This document shows, piece after piece, positions 1 through 6,936 of a stretch of 51,292 nt of DNA. The first letter of the stretch is position 1. Every line of letters starts with the position of its first letter. A program made the translations under genes and the position numbers. The notes under the pieces were generated by a model. That model ran no database searches and had not been told where the DNA came from. It saw only the letters and a program-made list of their open reading frames with translations. Source of the DNA: Paraburkholderia phenoliruptrix (lineage in GTDB: Bacteria; Pseudomonadota; Gammaproteobacteria; Burkholderiales; Burkholderiaceae); NCBI RefSeq assembly GCF_902859825.1, contig NZ_CADIKB010000041.1, positions 1-51,292 of the forward strand. Reading direction: 5' to 3'.

Positions 1-129
1 GTCCCGCGCCTTGCTTCATCATGTGCACTTCTATCGCAGCGCGAGACAACCCGTTTCGTTTCATCTCGAATAGCGCGGGATGCCGATCCTCAAATAGACC
101 GGGACGTAACAGCCTGGCGCGTCGCCAAC

Positions 130-513
130 ATGCCCCCTACCCGCAGGGAGCAACGGGTTGCATCGCGCCGCGCCAACGCCATCGCGCGAGCCGCCTCGCT
201 GGATCCGGCGGTGGTGATCTTCAAGGTGGACTACCGCGCTTCGGAGACGGATGTGATCCTGCGCGAGGAGTTCAACGCCGTGCGTGAATATCCCAGGGCT
301 GCGGAGAGTGAGGATCTGACGGCATGCCTGGACGATCCCGCGTTCTGGCAGTGGCTGGGCGCCCGCCTCGCCGCGGCGAGTATCCCTGTCGAGCGGATTG
401 TTGCACTGAAGGCTGCACGGGCGACCGGCCCCGTGGTGACCCTGCTATCCGATGACGCCCTGCCACGGGAGCATCAAGCGATCGCGGCGCGCGGGTCATG
501 CGAACACGCGTAA
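130..513 (+). CDS. Hypothetical protein, 127 aa
   Basis: I do not recognise this protein. It starts at an ATG after a GC-rich stretch without a clear Shine-Dalgarno sequence. It begins with a basic stretch (residues 1-20, many Arg) and continues with an acidic, probably alpha-helical body, with no signal peptide or membrane segment. It is the only rightward gene in the first 4 kb and converges with the leftward gene ending at 518. Codon use looks normal for the high-GC replicon. The third-position GC pattern and the intact frame are the only support, so it could be spurious. Confidence 0.45.
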   Translation: MPPTRREQRVASRRANAIARAASLDPAVVIFKVDYRASETDVILREEFNAVREYPRAAESEDLTACLDDPAFWQWLGARLAAASIPVERIVALKAARATGPVVTLLSDDALPREHQAIAARGSCEHA

Positions 514-517
514 CTGA

Positions 518-751
518 TCACGGGACGTCCTCCTGTTTGTCGCACTCGGCCAGCACGGCCCCCGCCATCATCAGGAGACCGAGTTGCAGCACGCTGGCTA
601 GTCGCACGGCCGTCGCAAAACGGATGTTCGGATAGCGCCCCGACTCACTGCCCTGGAGATGTCCTTTCGAACTGCCTGCGGCGGACGCGCCCCCCCGCAA
701 CGTCAGGCCAAGTTCTTCGCGTCTCGCTTTGAGTATCCCGGCGACGGTCAT
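518..751 (-). CDS. Small XRE-like helix-turn-helix protein (degenerate)
   Basis: This 77-aa protein resembles the N-terminal DNA-binding domain of XRE/Cro regulators. It opens with a helix like those preceding the HTH (residues 1-15). A region reading SSKGHLQGSESGRYPN (residues 27-42) matches the usual VSKGYLSQIESGRxPN recognition helix and turn. It then has a short helix with AVRLASVLQL. The glycine-rich stretch at residues 20-26 and the missing first half of the HTH suggest decay. It lies downstream of the degenerate recombinase on the same strand. It could be a small regulator or a remnant of one. Confidence 0.45.
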   Translation of the reverse strand: MTVAGILKARREELGLTLRGGASAAGSSKGHLQGSESGRYPNIRFATAVRLASVLQLGLLMMAGAVLAECDKQEDVP

Positions 752-821
752 GGCATCGACTCACGTGAAAACGATAACGGCAATCCGGGCCGATTCGAGC
801 TGCTCCACGATCACGTTCAGT

Positions 822-1811
822 TCAGTCCAACACCGCGTGCGTCATTTCCTTCGACGTGTGACGCTCCTCGCGATTGTCTCCCGACCTGTCAAGTGCGTAG
901 AAAGAGCGCGTCAGCCAGTACGGCGTCGCCTCTTCGAGCCGCGCCACTAGACGCGATTCGAGGCCCTGACCCTGGAGATGCGACGCAACTGCAGCGAACA
1001 TCGCCTGCACGTTGGTGTAGATGCCTTGCGCGCCCATCGGGCGCCAACCATTGCCAACAATGAGTGGGGTCTCGTCGTCTGGCCTCGGGTGCCAGTTCAG
1101 CATCAGTGATTGTCGGTATCGCACGAGCTCGGCGACAAGAGCGTCACCCAGACGGATGCGGCGAAGCAGGCCGGCGCTGTCGCGAACGTCCAGGACCCAG
1201 CAACAGGTCGCGGTTGCGTGCTCCACCTGCCGAAAGCAGTGAAGGTTGCCCATCGTGAGCGCGGGACGTCGCGAGCTGGCCGCGATTTCCTCGCGCTGAG
1301 CTCCGGTATAGGCGAGTAGCCAGAAGATCCAGCGCCGCGTGGAGTACGAGCGACGATGACCGCCCGGCTCATGTGCCAGCGCGTCAATCACCCCACCGAT
1401 CGTAACGAGCTCGGCCTGCGTGAAGTGTTTATCATGAACGGAGGGTTTCGCGCGACTACTGCCCTTTACCACCGGGACCGGATTGACTTTGATAACGCCG
1501 CGTTCGCAAAGCGTCGCATACAGGGAACGCAGAACTTGCAGCCCGTATCGCGCCACGTCTTCGCTCGGACGCGTACGCGCATATTCCTCGAACACGGCCG
1601 GCGTGGCACCTACCAGGCCACCGGCGATGCCGGACGAGCAAACAAAGTCGAGGAATCGCGAGCTTTCCCGCTTATATGCGGTATGCGTGTGTCCACGATA
1701 GCGACCCAGCCACGCCGACACAGCGGCCGCTTCGTCGACACCCGGTACAGCGCCCCCTCGGCCGCGCGCCAACGCACGAGGAACACGGCGGAAGCCACCT
1801 TGCCGTGTCAT
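822..1811 (-). CDS. Tyrosine recombinase/integrase homologue lacking the catalytic residues
   Basis: This 329-aa protein has the layout of an XerC/phage-type integrase: a SAM-like N-terminal domain (about residues 25-110) and a catalytic fold (about 120-329). The active-site boxes are eroded. The first Arg box reads TGAQREEI instead of T(G/A)xRxxE. No beta-hairpin Lys is evident. The HxLRH box reads YWLTRSF, and the GH and Tyr boxes after it are not preserved. The frame is nevertheless open throughout. It overlaps the preceding gene by ATGA (1808-1811), so the two are translationally coupled. It is either a decaying integrase or a DNA-binding protein that has lost catalysis. A shorter relic of a related gene lies near 31.2 kb. 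Confidence 0.7.
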   Translation of the reverse strand: MTRQGGFRRVPRALARGRGGAVPGVDEAAAVSAWLGRYRGHTHTAYKRESSRFLDFVCSSGIAGGLVGATPAVFEEYARTRPSEDVARYGLQVLRSLYATLCERGVIKVNPVPVVKGSSRAKPSVHDKHFTQAELVTIGGVIDALAHEPGGHRRSYSTRRWIFWLLAYTGAQREEIAASSRRPALTMGNLHCFRQVEHATATCCWVLDVRDSAGLLRRIRLGDALVAELVRYRQSLMLNWHPRPDDETPLIVGNGWRPMGAQGIYTNVQAMFAAVASHLQGQGLESRLVARLEEATPYWLTRSFYALDRSGDNREERHTSKEMTHAVLD

Positions 1812-2377
1812 TGCGAGGATTGAACGTTGCCGGTGGTATCTGGGTCGCCCGGTTGGACGCGAAATCCGGATTCGCTCAGCAATGCGATTGCCGTTGAAAG
1901 TTGTTCCGCGGAACCGAACTGCGCGCGGGGCACGAGGATGACGCCGAGGGGTACCTGCTCCGAGCCTTCTGCTCCCCGCTTCCAGAGCTGATCATCTGCC
2001 ATCAGGCATTGACCGTGTTCGTCGACCAGGGTGATCGCCCCGCCTTCCGCCGCTAGCCATGTACTCGCCCGCAGGGTTTTGCCCGCATGCTCGTGCTCGG
2101 CGTCGGGAGGAAAGGCGACAGCGAAGGTCATCGCATGACTGCAACGGGATTCGTCCCACGGCCGTGTGACCTCAACGATGTCCTCAAGCGGTGTATAGCC
2201 GGCAGCGCGCAGTGCCTCGCGCGCCTGCTGCCAGCTAAAGTACGGCGCTTCTGTTGCCAGCGCGACGAGTACCCGGTCAACTTCTGCTTCTGGGTCCATG
2301 CATCCATCAGGTACCAGTAGCAGCTTCTGATGCTGAATGTCGCCCGAGACGGACGACAGTAGTGCGACTTTCGGCAT
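1808..2377 (-). CDS. Hypothetical protein, 189 aa
   Basis: The function is unknown. This soluble, acidic protein of 189 residues has no signal peptide or membrane helix. Its central part (residues 45-80) looks like an alpha-helical segment followed by strands. Its C-terminal third contains a strand-rich stretch with GVILVPRAQF. It is the gene immediately upstream of the recombinase homologue and its stop codon overlaps that start by four bases. It belongs to a leftward run starting near 3940 with gaps of 14-60 bases, which suggests one operon. Confidence 0.55.
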   Translation of the reverse strand: MPKVALLSSVSGDIQHQKLLLVPDGCMDPEAEVDRVLVALATEAPYFSWQQAREALRAAGYTPLEDIVEVTRPWDESRCSHAMTFAVAFPPDAEHEHAGKTLRASTWLAAEGGAITLVDEHGQCLMADDQLWKRGAEGSEQVPLGVILVPRAQFGSAEQLSTAIALLSESGFRVQPGDPDTTGNVQSSQ

Positions 2378-2417
2378 GGTGTGCGATCAAACTCTGGATG
2401 GTACGGCGATTTTGCAT

Positions 2418-2816
2418 TCAAACACCGCCGTCATTTAATTCCTCGTGCGAGTCGCCGCGTGCGGCTGCACCGGAATGACCATTCGCCCGTATGTCGGCGC
2501 GGCGTTCAGCCTCCGCCTTCAGGCCAACGACGAAGCCTGCCTCGGCGTTTGTCAGCCCGGTGAGCTGGCCGACGGGCGCGTCTTGCGGCACCGATAATTT
2601 TCCCTGTATTTGGGCACAAAAGGCCTGACGCCGCGCTCGTTCAAATAGCGAATAGGTGACACTGGCGTGAGTGTCCGCGAGGAAGCTGAGCTCGTCTTCA
2701 ACCAGCCGGTTGATTTCTTCAGGCTCGAGCGACAGTTCGCGAGCCGATGCACGCTCGTACAAAGCCGCCAGGCTAAAGGGTCGATAGCGACGCCTGCGCG
2801 TGATGTCGCGACGCAT
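2418..2816 (-). CDS. Hypothetical protein, 132 aa
   Basis: This is an unrecognised, largely helical basic protein. Residues 1-12 are Arg-rich (MRRDITRRRRYR), the middle contains a predicted helical bundle, and the C-terminus is polar and probably disordered. It has no signal or membrane segment. It starts 14 bases after the stop of the upstream 81-aa gene and is followed after 40 bases by the 189-aa gene, consistent with a shared transcript. The Arg-rich start could bind nucleic acid, but that is only inference. Confidence 0.5.
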   Translation of the reverse strand: MRRDITRRRRYRPFSLAALYERASARELSLEPEEINRLVEDELSFLADTHASVTYSLFERARRQAFCAQIQGKLSVPQDAPVGQLTGLTNAEAGFVVGLKAEAERRADIRANGHSGAAARGDSHEELNDGGV

Positions 2817-2830
2817 GGGCGTTCTGCACT

Positions 2831-3076
2831 CTAGTGGGAATGCGTTGCGTGCCGTTGCGCGAGGCTTTCCGTCTCAATCGCCGCGATAGCCTGGCGCAAA
2901 AACTCGCTCGCGTAGGCGTCCCCGAAATTCAGCCGTAGCGCTGTGATTGACGAGATGGCGATGGCCTGCAGGAGCGCTCGCGCGTCGGGGCGTCGGACTG
3001 TTCCGAGTTGCTGCACAACCTCCCGCATCGCAGCGTGTCCGAGTTCCAACAGCTCGACGTTCTTTTCTTCATCCAT
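2831..3076 (-). CDS. Hypothetical protein, 81 aa
   Basis: This small all-helical protein has an acidic start (MDEEKNVELLELG) and a His-containing C-terminal end. No family is recognised. It sits 60 bases downstream of the 267-aa gene and 14 bases upstream of the 132-aa gene on the same strand, so it is probably co-transcribed. No clear Shine-Dalgarno sequence precedes the ATG. It might be a small dimeric partner of a neighbour, but nothing in the sequence proves this. Confidence 0.5.
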   Translation of the reverse strand: MDEEKNVELLELGHAAMREVVQQLGTVRRPDARALLQAIAISSITALRLNFGDAYASEFLRQAIAAIETESLAQRHATHSH

Positions 3077-3136
3077 AGCCAGACTTCATCCTGTTTTCCA
3101 ACCGCCACACGGCGGTGGAATGGGTCCTATCTCGAC

Positions 3137-3940
3137 CTACCAGTCCATCGACACCGCGCTGACATTGGTCCGGCCCGTCCGCCCGCCACTGGTCTGCGCT
3201 CCCTTCGGAAGTCGACGAACGTTCTGGTCCAGCCGCACTCCCGCGCAGGCGTTCAACCGGGTCAGGGATTGCGAGCTCGGGAATGACGGGTTCAGCGGCG
3301 CGAGGGCGGTGGCATCAATCAGCAGGGACATCAGTTTCTCTTTTGTCGCGGCAGACATCCTGCGCCGAGCCGTGAGTATCTCGATTGTCGTTCGGCACGC
3401 ATTCTGCCGGACGTCGAGAAAACGGTCAGTAAGACCAGGATGTGCGCTGATTCCGAGAAGGTCTGTGTCGCCAAGAGGTGCATTGTCGAAGGGGCTCAGA
3501 CTTGAGCGTCGTGCGATCAGCATTCCACCACCACTGAAAACGTACACCCCCTGCCCGACGGATCCATAAAGATCCAGCATCGAATCGAGAGGATCGGAAA
3601 GCGACGACGCAAGGATCGACGCATCATCGACGTGAGTGTGTGCTCGCGCTGCCGTACAGAAAAGATCGCGGATATCGATCGCCGCACGCGCGGTGCCCAG
3701 CCGCTGCGCATCGAGCGCACGGAGCGCGCCGGCGACTCCATCCACCAGTGCATAAATCACTTCTGCTCCAGCGGATGAATAGAGGTGGACGGGGCGCATC
3801 TTTGCGCGACTGTCTGGCTGCACATGCGTGAAGATGAGGGTTGCCTGGACGGACGGTGTATCACGTTTGATACCGCGTGTAGCGACAACTGGGAGGAGTG
3901 CTCTGATGGTCATGGTCACTACTGTTCTTTTCTTTGGCAT
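3137..3940 (-). CDS. Hypothetical protein, 267 aa, first gene of a leftward run
   Basis: The family is not recognised. The protein has a basic N-terminus and a strand-rich first half containing a segment with HLYSSAGAEVIYALVDG (about residues 52-68). It has a central VYVFSGGGMLIARR stretch and a basic C-terminus. An internal ATG at 3913 (residue 10) is an alternative start, because no convincing Shine-Dalgarno sequence is seen for either. It is the most upstream gene of the leftward group that ends with the recombinase homologue. The AT-richer region at 3941-4395 probably holds its promoter. Confidence 0.5.
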   Translation of the reverse strand: MPKKRTVVTMTIRALLPVVATRGIKRDTPSVQATLIFTHVQPDSRAKMRPVHLYSSAGAEVIYALVDGVAGALRALDAQRLGTARAAIDIRDLFCTAARAHTHVDDASILASSLSDPLDSMLDLYGSVGQGVYVFSGGGMLIARRSSLSPFDNAPLGDTDLLGISAHPGLTDRFLDVRQNACRTTIEILTARRRMSAATKEKLMSLLIDATALAPLNPSFPSSQSLTRLNACAGVRLDQNVRRLPKGAQTSGGRTGRTNVSAVSMDW

Positions 3941-4395
3941 TTATCAGCGTCGGCGGCCACAGCGTACGCGAGCCGCGACCTGACCCGAGGAGTCCGATCT
4001 GACTTGAGCAAGCTGAGAATGCAATACTCGCCACCGTTTATATCGGCACATTCCCGCAGAAATTTAGCCTCCCGATACCCGAATCAGGACGACTGAATTC
4101 TTGAGCCGATTTCCATCCGATCACATCCTGTGAGAATCATCGAATATTTCAAAACCCTTTCGGACCTCATGCATTAGAAATATTCAGGAAGGAGTGAGCG
4201 GTCAACCGTTTATAGCACCGATTCTTCTGACTAAATTATCGGCAACAACACCAAGCTTTTCGTCTGCAAGGCTCGCGTCGCCCGGTAACTCGGCCCCACA
4301 TCACCTGATGTCATCTCGGCCGATAATTTCCCGCTTATGAAATCAGATAGTATGAATAATAATCTTACGCTGAATTTCACTCAGAAACGTCGACA
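3941..4395. promoter_or_regulatory. AT-richer divergent intergenic region with two long inverted repeats
   Basis: No gene is seen here. The region separates the leftward 3940 gene from the rightward 4396 gene and is clearly lower in GC than its surroundings. It contains GAATATTTC (4142-4150) matched by GAAATATTC (4177-4185). It also contains AAATTATCGGC (4233-4243) matched exactly by GCCGATAATTT (4319-4329). These are candidates for operator pairs or for stem structures in divergent transcripts. Confidence 0.4.
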
Positions 4396-5151
4396 ATGGC
4401 ATTCATGAGCGCATCCCCCACGCGAGACAACGCACCACGACCGGTTAGCCAGCATGCCCTGACTGATCAGGTCGTGAAGCTGGAACATCTCGAACTGAGG
4501 GTGTCACCACACATGGACAGACACACGGTGGAGACCCTGCTTGGCATTCGGCCGCTCGAGCAAACCGAATTTGGACTTGCTGCGCAGATCATCCGGCCAG
4601 GACAAACGGTGGTCGATATTGGCGCCGGTTCGGCCGCGTGGTCCCTGTGGGTCGCAAGTCTTGGCGCACGCGTCGAAACGTTCGAGCCTTCCCCCCTCCT
4701 CTGTCCTGTCGCGCAGGCCAATCTGGATGCGAACCGGTGCCTTCCCGTTGAGTTTCATTCGCGTTGGGCCGTGGTGCCCAGCCACCAGGGCGGACCCGTC
4801 AATCTGGTATTGCCTGGGCACGGTTATGACGCGGCCTGTGTCGAACGTTACACGCGCGCTGGCGACCCCGATGTCATGCCCGTTCCCTGGCTCGAGTCCG
4901 CCGAGCGGCTCGTGCGTCGGATACGCCCGGACGCTGTGTTCGTCGAAACGTCCGGGATGGCTTGCGAAATCGCCATGGCGATCGCGAATGTCCGGCATGA
5001 CCGCCCGCGCACGCTGATCGCGCGGCTGCGCCCGGATCTCGAAGGGGAACAAAGCATACGCAGCGCAGTGGAGGCCATCCGGGGGCTGGGCTACTCACTG
5101 CGCCTCGACATGCCAACGATGTTGTGGGACGGATGGATATTCGAGTGCTAA
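4396..5151 (+). CDS. FkbM-family-like SAM-dependent methyltransferase
   Basis: This 251-aa protein has the class I methyltransferase motif I as VVDIGAGSAAWSLW (residues 72-85). The acidic residue after strand 2 is in ETFEPSP (94-100), a layout typical of FkbM-type O-methyltransferases (I-G-A-x-x-G-x-x-S and FEP). The C-terminal half keeps FkbM-like strands (PDAVFVETSG). FkbM proteins usually methylate hydroxyl groups of sugars or natural products, but the substrate cannot be told here. An ATG three codons downstream (4405) is an equally possible start. No biosynthetic neighbours are present, so the gene stands alone as an accessory cargo gene. Confidence 0.6.
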   Translation: MAFMSASPTRDNAPRPVSQHALTDQVVKLEHLELRVSPHMDRHTVETLLGIRPLEQTEFGLAAQIIRPGQTVVDIGAGSAAWSLWVASLGARVETFEPSPLLCPVAQANLDANRCLPVEFHSRWAVVPSHQGGPVNLVLPGHGYDAACVERYTRAGDPDVMPVPWLESAERLVRRIRPDAVFVETSGMACEIAMAIANVRHDRPRTLIARLRPDLEGEQSIRSAVEAIRGLGYSLRLDMPTMLWDGWIFEC

Positions 5152-5305
5152 CCGGCACCGAATCCGCAGATTTATGCAGAACGCAGTGAGCAGGCAGCAG
5201 GGTGGCGCAACCACGGCCACGAATATTTTTTGGAAAACCATATCGGGCACTAGGTCAAACCAACCCGTTCAGCTCCCCTAGTGCTGATTCTCCGGAGAAC
5301 CAATC

Positions 5306-5815
5306 ATGAAAAAAGCCTTCAATTTCTCGCTTTTCAAGAACACCGTGGATAGCCTCACTTTCAACAAGGCGAAAGACGAAAAGGTCCGCGCGGACTACAA
5401 CGGCAACGGCAGCGAACGCGACGGCGCCGAGAAGATCCAGATCATCGGCATCAAGGCACTCTCGCAAGGCGGCAAGCAGTACATCCGCCTGGTCTTCATC
5501 GATCGCAATGGTCTCGACAACGAGTATCACAACGCGGCCCTCTTTCTGAACGAGAAGAAGGATGGCGAAAAGCAGCCGGACTACACCGGCTCGGTCGATC
5601 TTGATCGCGACGGCAATGAGCGTCTGCGTCTTGCAGCGTGGCTCAAGACCAGCGATCGCGCCGGCCGCTATCTGTCGGTCAGCGTATCGGAATTCCAGCC
5701 GAAGGACGGTGATCCGGCAGTTGCAGGCGCAGAAGGTGCTGAGGGTGCAGAAGGCGGCGCACCTGGAACCCCGGTCGCTGCAGGCGCGCCCGAAGATGAC
5801 GAAGTCCCGTTCTAA
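5306..5815 (+). CDS. DUF736-like protein with an SSB-type acidic C-terminal tip
   Basis: This 169-aa protein starts after a good Shine-Dalgarno sequence (GGAGA, 5294-5298). The core resembles plasmid DUF736 proteins in its segments LNEKKDGEKQPDYTG (about 81-95) and AAWLKTSDRAGRYLSVSVSE (about 108-127). A Gly/Ala/Glu-rich linker (residues 135-162) follows. The last residues are PEDDEVPF, very like the DDDIPF tip by which bacterial single-stranded DNA-binding proteins recruit partner enzymes. I infer a plasmid protein that works at single-stranded DNA or competes with host SSB. A strong terminator follows at 5850. No OB-fold assignment can be made by eye. Confidence 0.65.
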   Translation: MKKAFNFSLFKNTVDSLTFNKAKDEKVRADYNGNGSERDGAEKIQIIGIKALSQGGKQYIRLVFIDRNGLDNEYHNAALFLNEKKDGEKQPDYTGSVDLDRDGNERLRLAAWLKTSDRAGRYLSVSVSEFQPKDGDPAVAGAEGAEGAEGGAPGTPVAAGAPEDDEVPF

Positions 5816-5849
5816 AAACGGCTTTCCGTTCCAGCAACGGTAATCCACA

Positions 5850-5876
5850 GCCACACCTCCCCGGTGTGGCTTTTTT
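5850..5876 (+). terminator. Rho-independent terminator
   Basis: The stem GCCACACC (5850-5857) pairs with GGTGTGGC (5863-5870) across a 5-base loop and is followed by six T residues (5871-5876). It closes the DUF736-like gene as a single-gene transcript. Confidence 0.9.
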
Positions 5877-5924
5877 CTTGCGAGAGCGATTTACAGCTTC
5901 TGGCTGAATTTTGAGAGTTCACTG

Positions 5925-6209
5925 ATGGCAAGCAAACCATTTACTCCGTGGCGTCGCGATCTTCACTTTGGTGGCGCAATGATAATCATTGGCGTCGGCA
6001 CACTCGCCATTCTCATCCATACCGGGATAGCCAGCCCCCTGCGCTACGGTCCGTTCGCGGTGCTTCTGACTGTCTTCGGGTACTGGCGTGCGACGCGGCT
6101 ACTACCGCTGGCATGGAAAACACACCGAGGGGAAAGCACTCGACGCGCTTCGCGCGCGACTGCCTGCCGGCTGGACAATCACAACCAACGTGATGACCCC
6201 ATCGGGTGA
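5925..6209 (+). CDS. Membrane-anchored N-terminal part of a NERD-like gene (probable frameshift)
   Basis: This frame encodes MASKPFTPWRRDLHFGG followed by two hydrophobic segments (about residues 17-33 and 41-55). After residue about 56 (FGYW) it becomes an Arg/Ser-rich stretch that looks like out-of-frame translation. From 6088 the +1 frame continues with convincing protein. A single-base change near 6081-6090 would join the two into one protein of about 198 residues: two membrane helices, then a nuclease-like domain. So this is either a frameshifted gene, a sequencing error or a programmed +1 shift. Confidence 0.55.
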   Translation: MASKPFTPWRRDLHFGGAMIIIGVGTLAILIHTGIASPLRYGPFAVLLTVFGYWRATRLLPLAWKTHRGESTRRASRATACRLDNHNQRDDPIG

Positions 6210-6519
6210 CTGCGACGCCATCGTGTCGACCGGCAAAATCAGGTTTGTTATCGAGATCAAGTCGGTACGGGCCGTGACGCTAACCCACAAGTTCTTTGGC
6301 CCCACAACACTCGCATTCGGGCGCGATGTCGGGGCGACGCCGACGAGTCACCTCGCGCAGGCAGCATTCAATGCTGGCAGCGCAGGCGGTGTTGCCATAC
6401 TGTGGTATCCCCTCGCCCGCAAGAAAAACTATGGTCTCATCGGTGCAACGTGGGTCGTTACCGGCGCCGCGGGAATGCTGGTAGGGGCAATGCAAAAGCA
6501 CCTCGCGGCCGCGAGGTAG
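6088..6519 (+). CDS. NERD/PD-(D/E)xK-like nuclease domain protein (probably C-terminal part of the 5925 gene)
   Basis: This frame opens at a GTG and reads VRRGYYRWHGKHTEGKALDALRARL, like the helix that begins NERD domains. It then has GDCDAIVSTGKIRFVIEIKS (about residues 40-59). The D-(x)n-E-I-K arrangement matches a PD-(D/E)xK nuclease core. A hydrophobic stretch sits near the C-terminus (about 118-130). The lack of a strong Shine-Dalgarno sequence and the perfect continuation from the upstream frame argue that it is not an independent gene. NERD proteins are thought to process nucleic acids. The target is unknown. Confidence 0.6.
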   Translation: MRRGYYRWHGKHTEGKALDALRARLPAGWTITTNVMTPSGDCDAIVSTGKIRFVIEIKSVRAVTLTHKFFGPTTLAFGRDVGATPTSHLAQAAFNAGSAGGVAILWYPLARKKNYGLIGATWVVTGAAGMLVGAMQKHLAAAR

Positions 6520-6601
6520 CCATCGGCAAAATGCTTTTTTTCTCCGGGACATGTTGTGGGCCAAGCCCCTTCCTTCCCAATCTTCACGACGGAGAAAAAT
6601 C

Positions 6602-6856
6602 ATGCGTACCACCCATCAACTGCTCGACTTTGCAGTGACGAACGTGGCCTATCGCGAGGCACGTGGGAACCTGCATTACCGCGCAATCGACGCGCTCGGC
6701 TATGTCCGTGACCCAGGTCCATCGGTCGACATGGAGCAATACACCTGTGCACACCAGTGGGCGTATACAGGAACGGCCTATGGCGGTGACGATACAAGTT
6801 ACTTCGGCGAAGGTCGCTGTTATTGCCTTCGCTGCGGCATCGATGGCGATGTCTGA
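6602..6856 (+). CDS. Small hypothetical protein with a CxxC motif, 84 aa
   Basis: The ATG at 6602 follows a good Shine-Dalgarno sequence (GGAG, about 10 bases upstream), which is why I prefer it to earlier in-frame starts. The protein has an N-terminal helix with Arg and His residues. A segment EQYTCAHQWAYTG and a C-terminal CYCLRCGIDGDV give three to four cysteines plus a histidine that could bind one zinc. Proteins of this shape are common small accessory genes on plasmids. No family name is assigned. The CobT-like gene follows 80 bases downstream in the same direction. Confidence 0.6.
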   Translation: MRTTHQLLDFAVTNVAYREARGNLHYRAIDALGYVRDPGPSVDMEQYTCAHQWAYTGTAYGGDDTSYFGEGRCYCLRCGIDGDV

Positions 6857-6936
6857 ATACTTCCTTCGCTCCCAATACACTGATCCCGTCCCGCACCCTG
6901 TGCAGGCGGGATTATTTCTTTGGAAACGCCACTTCG

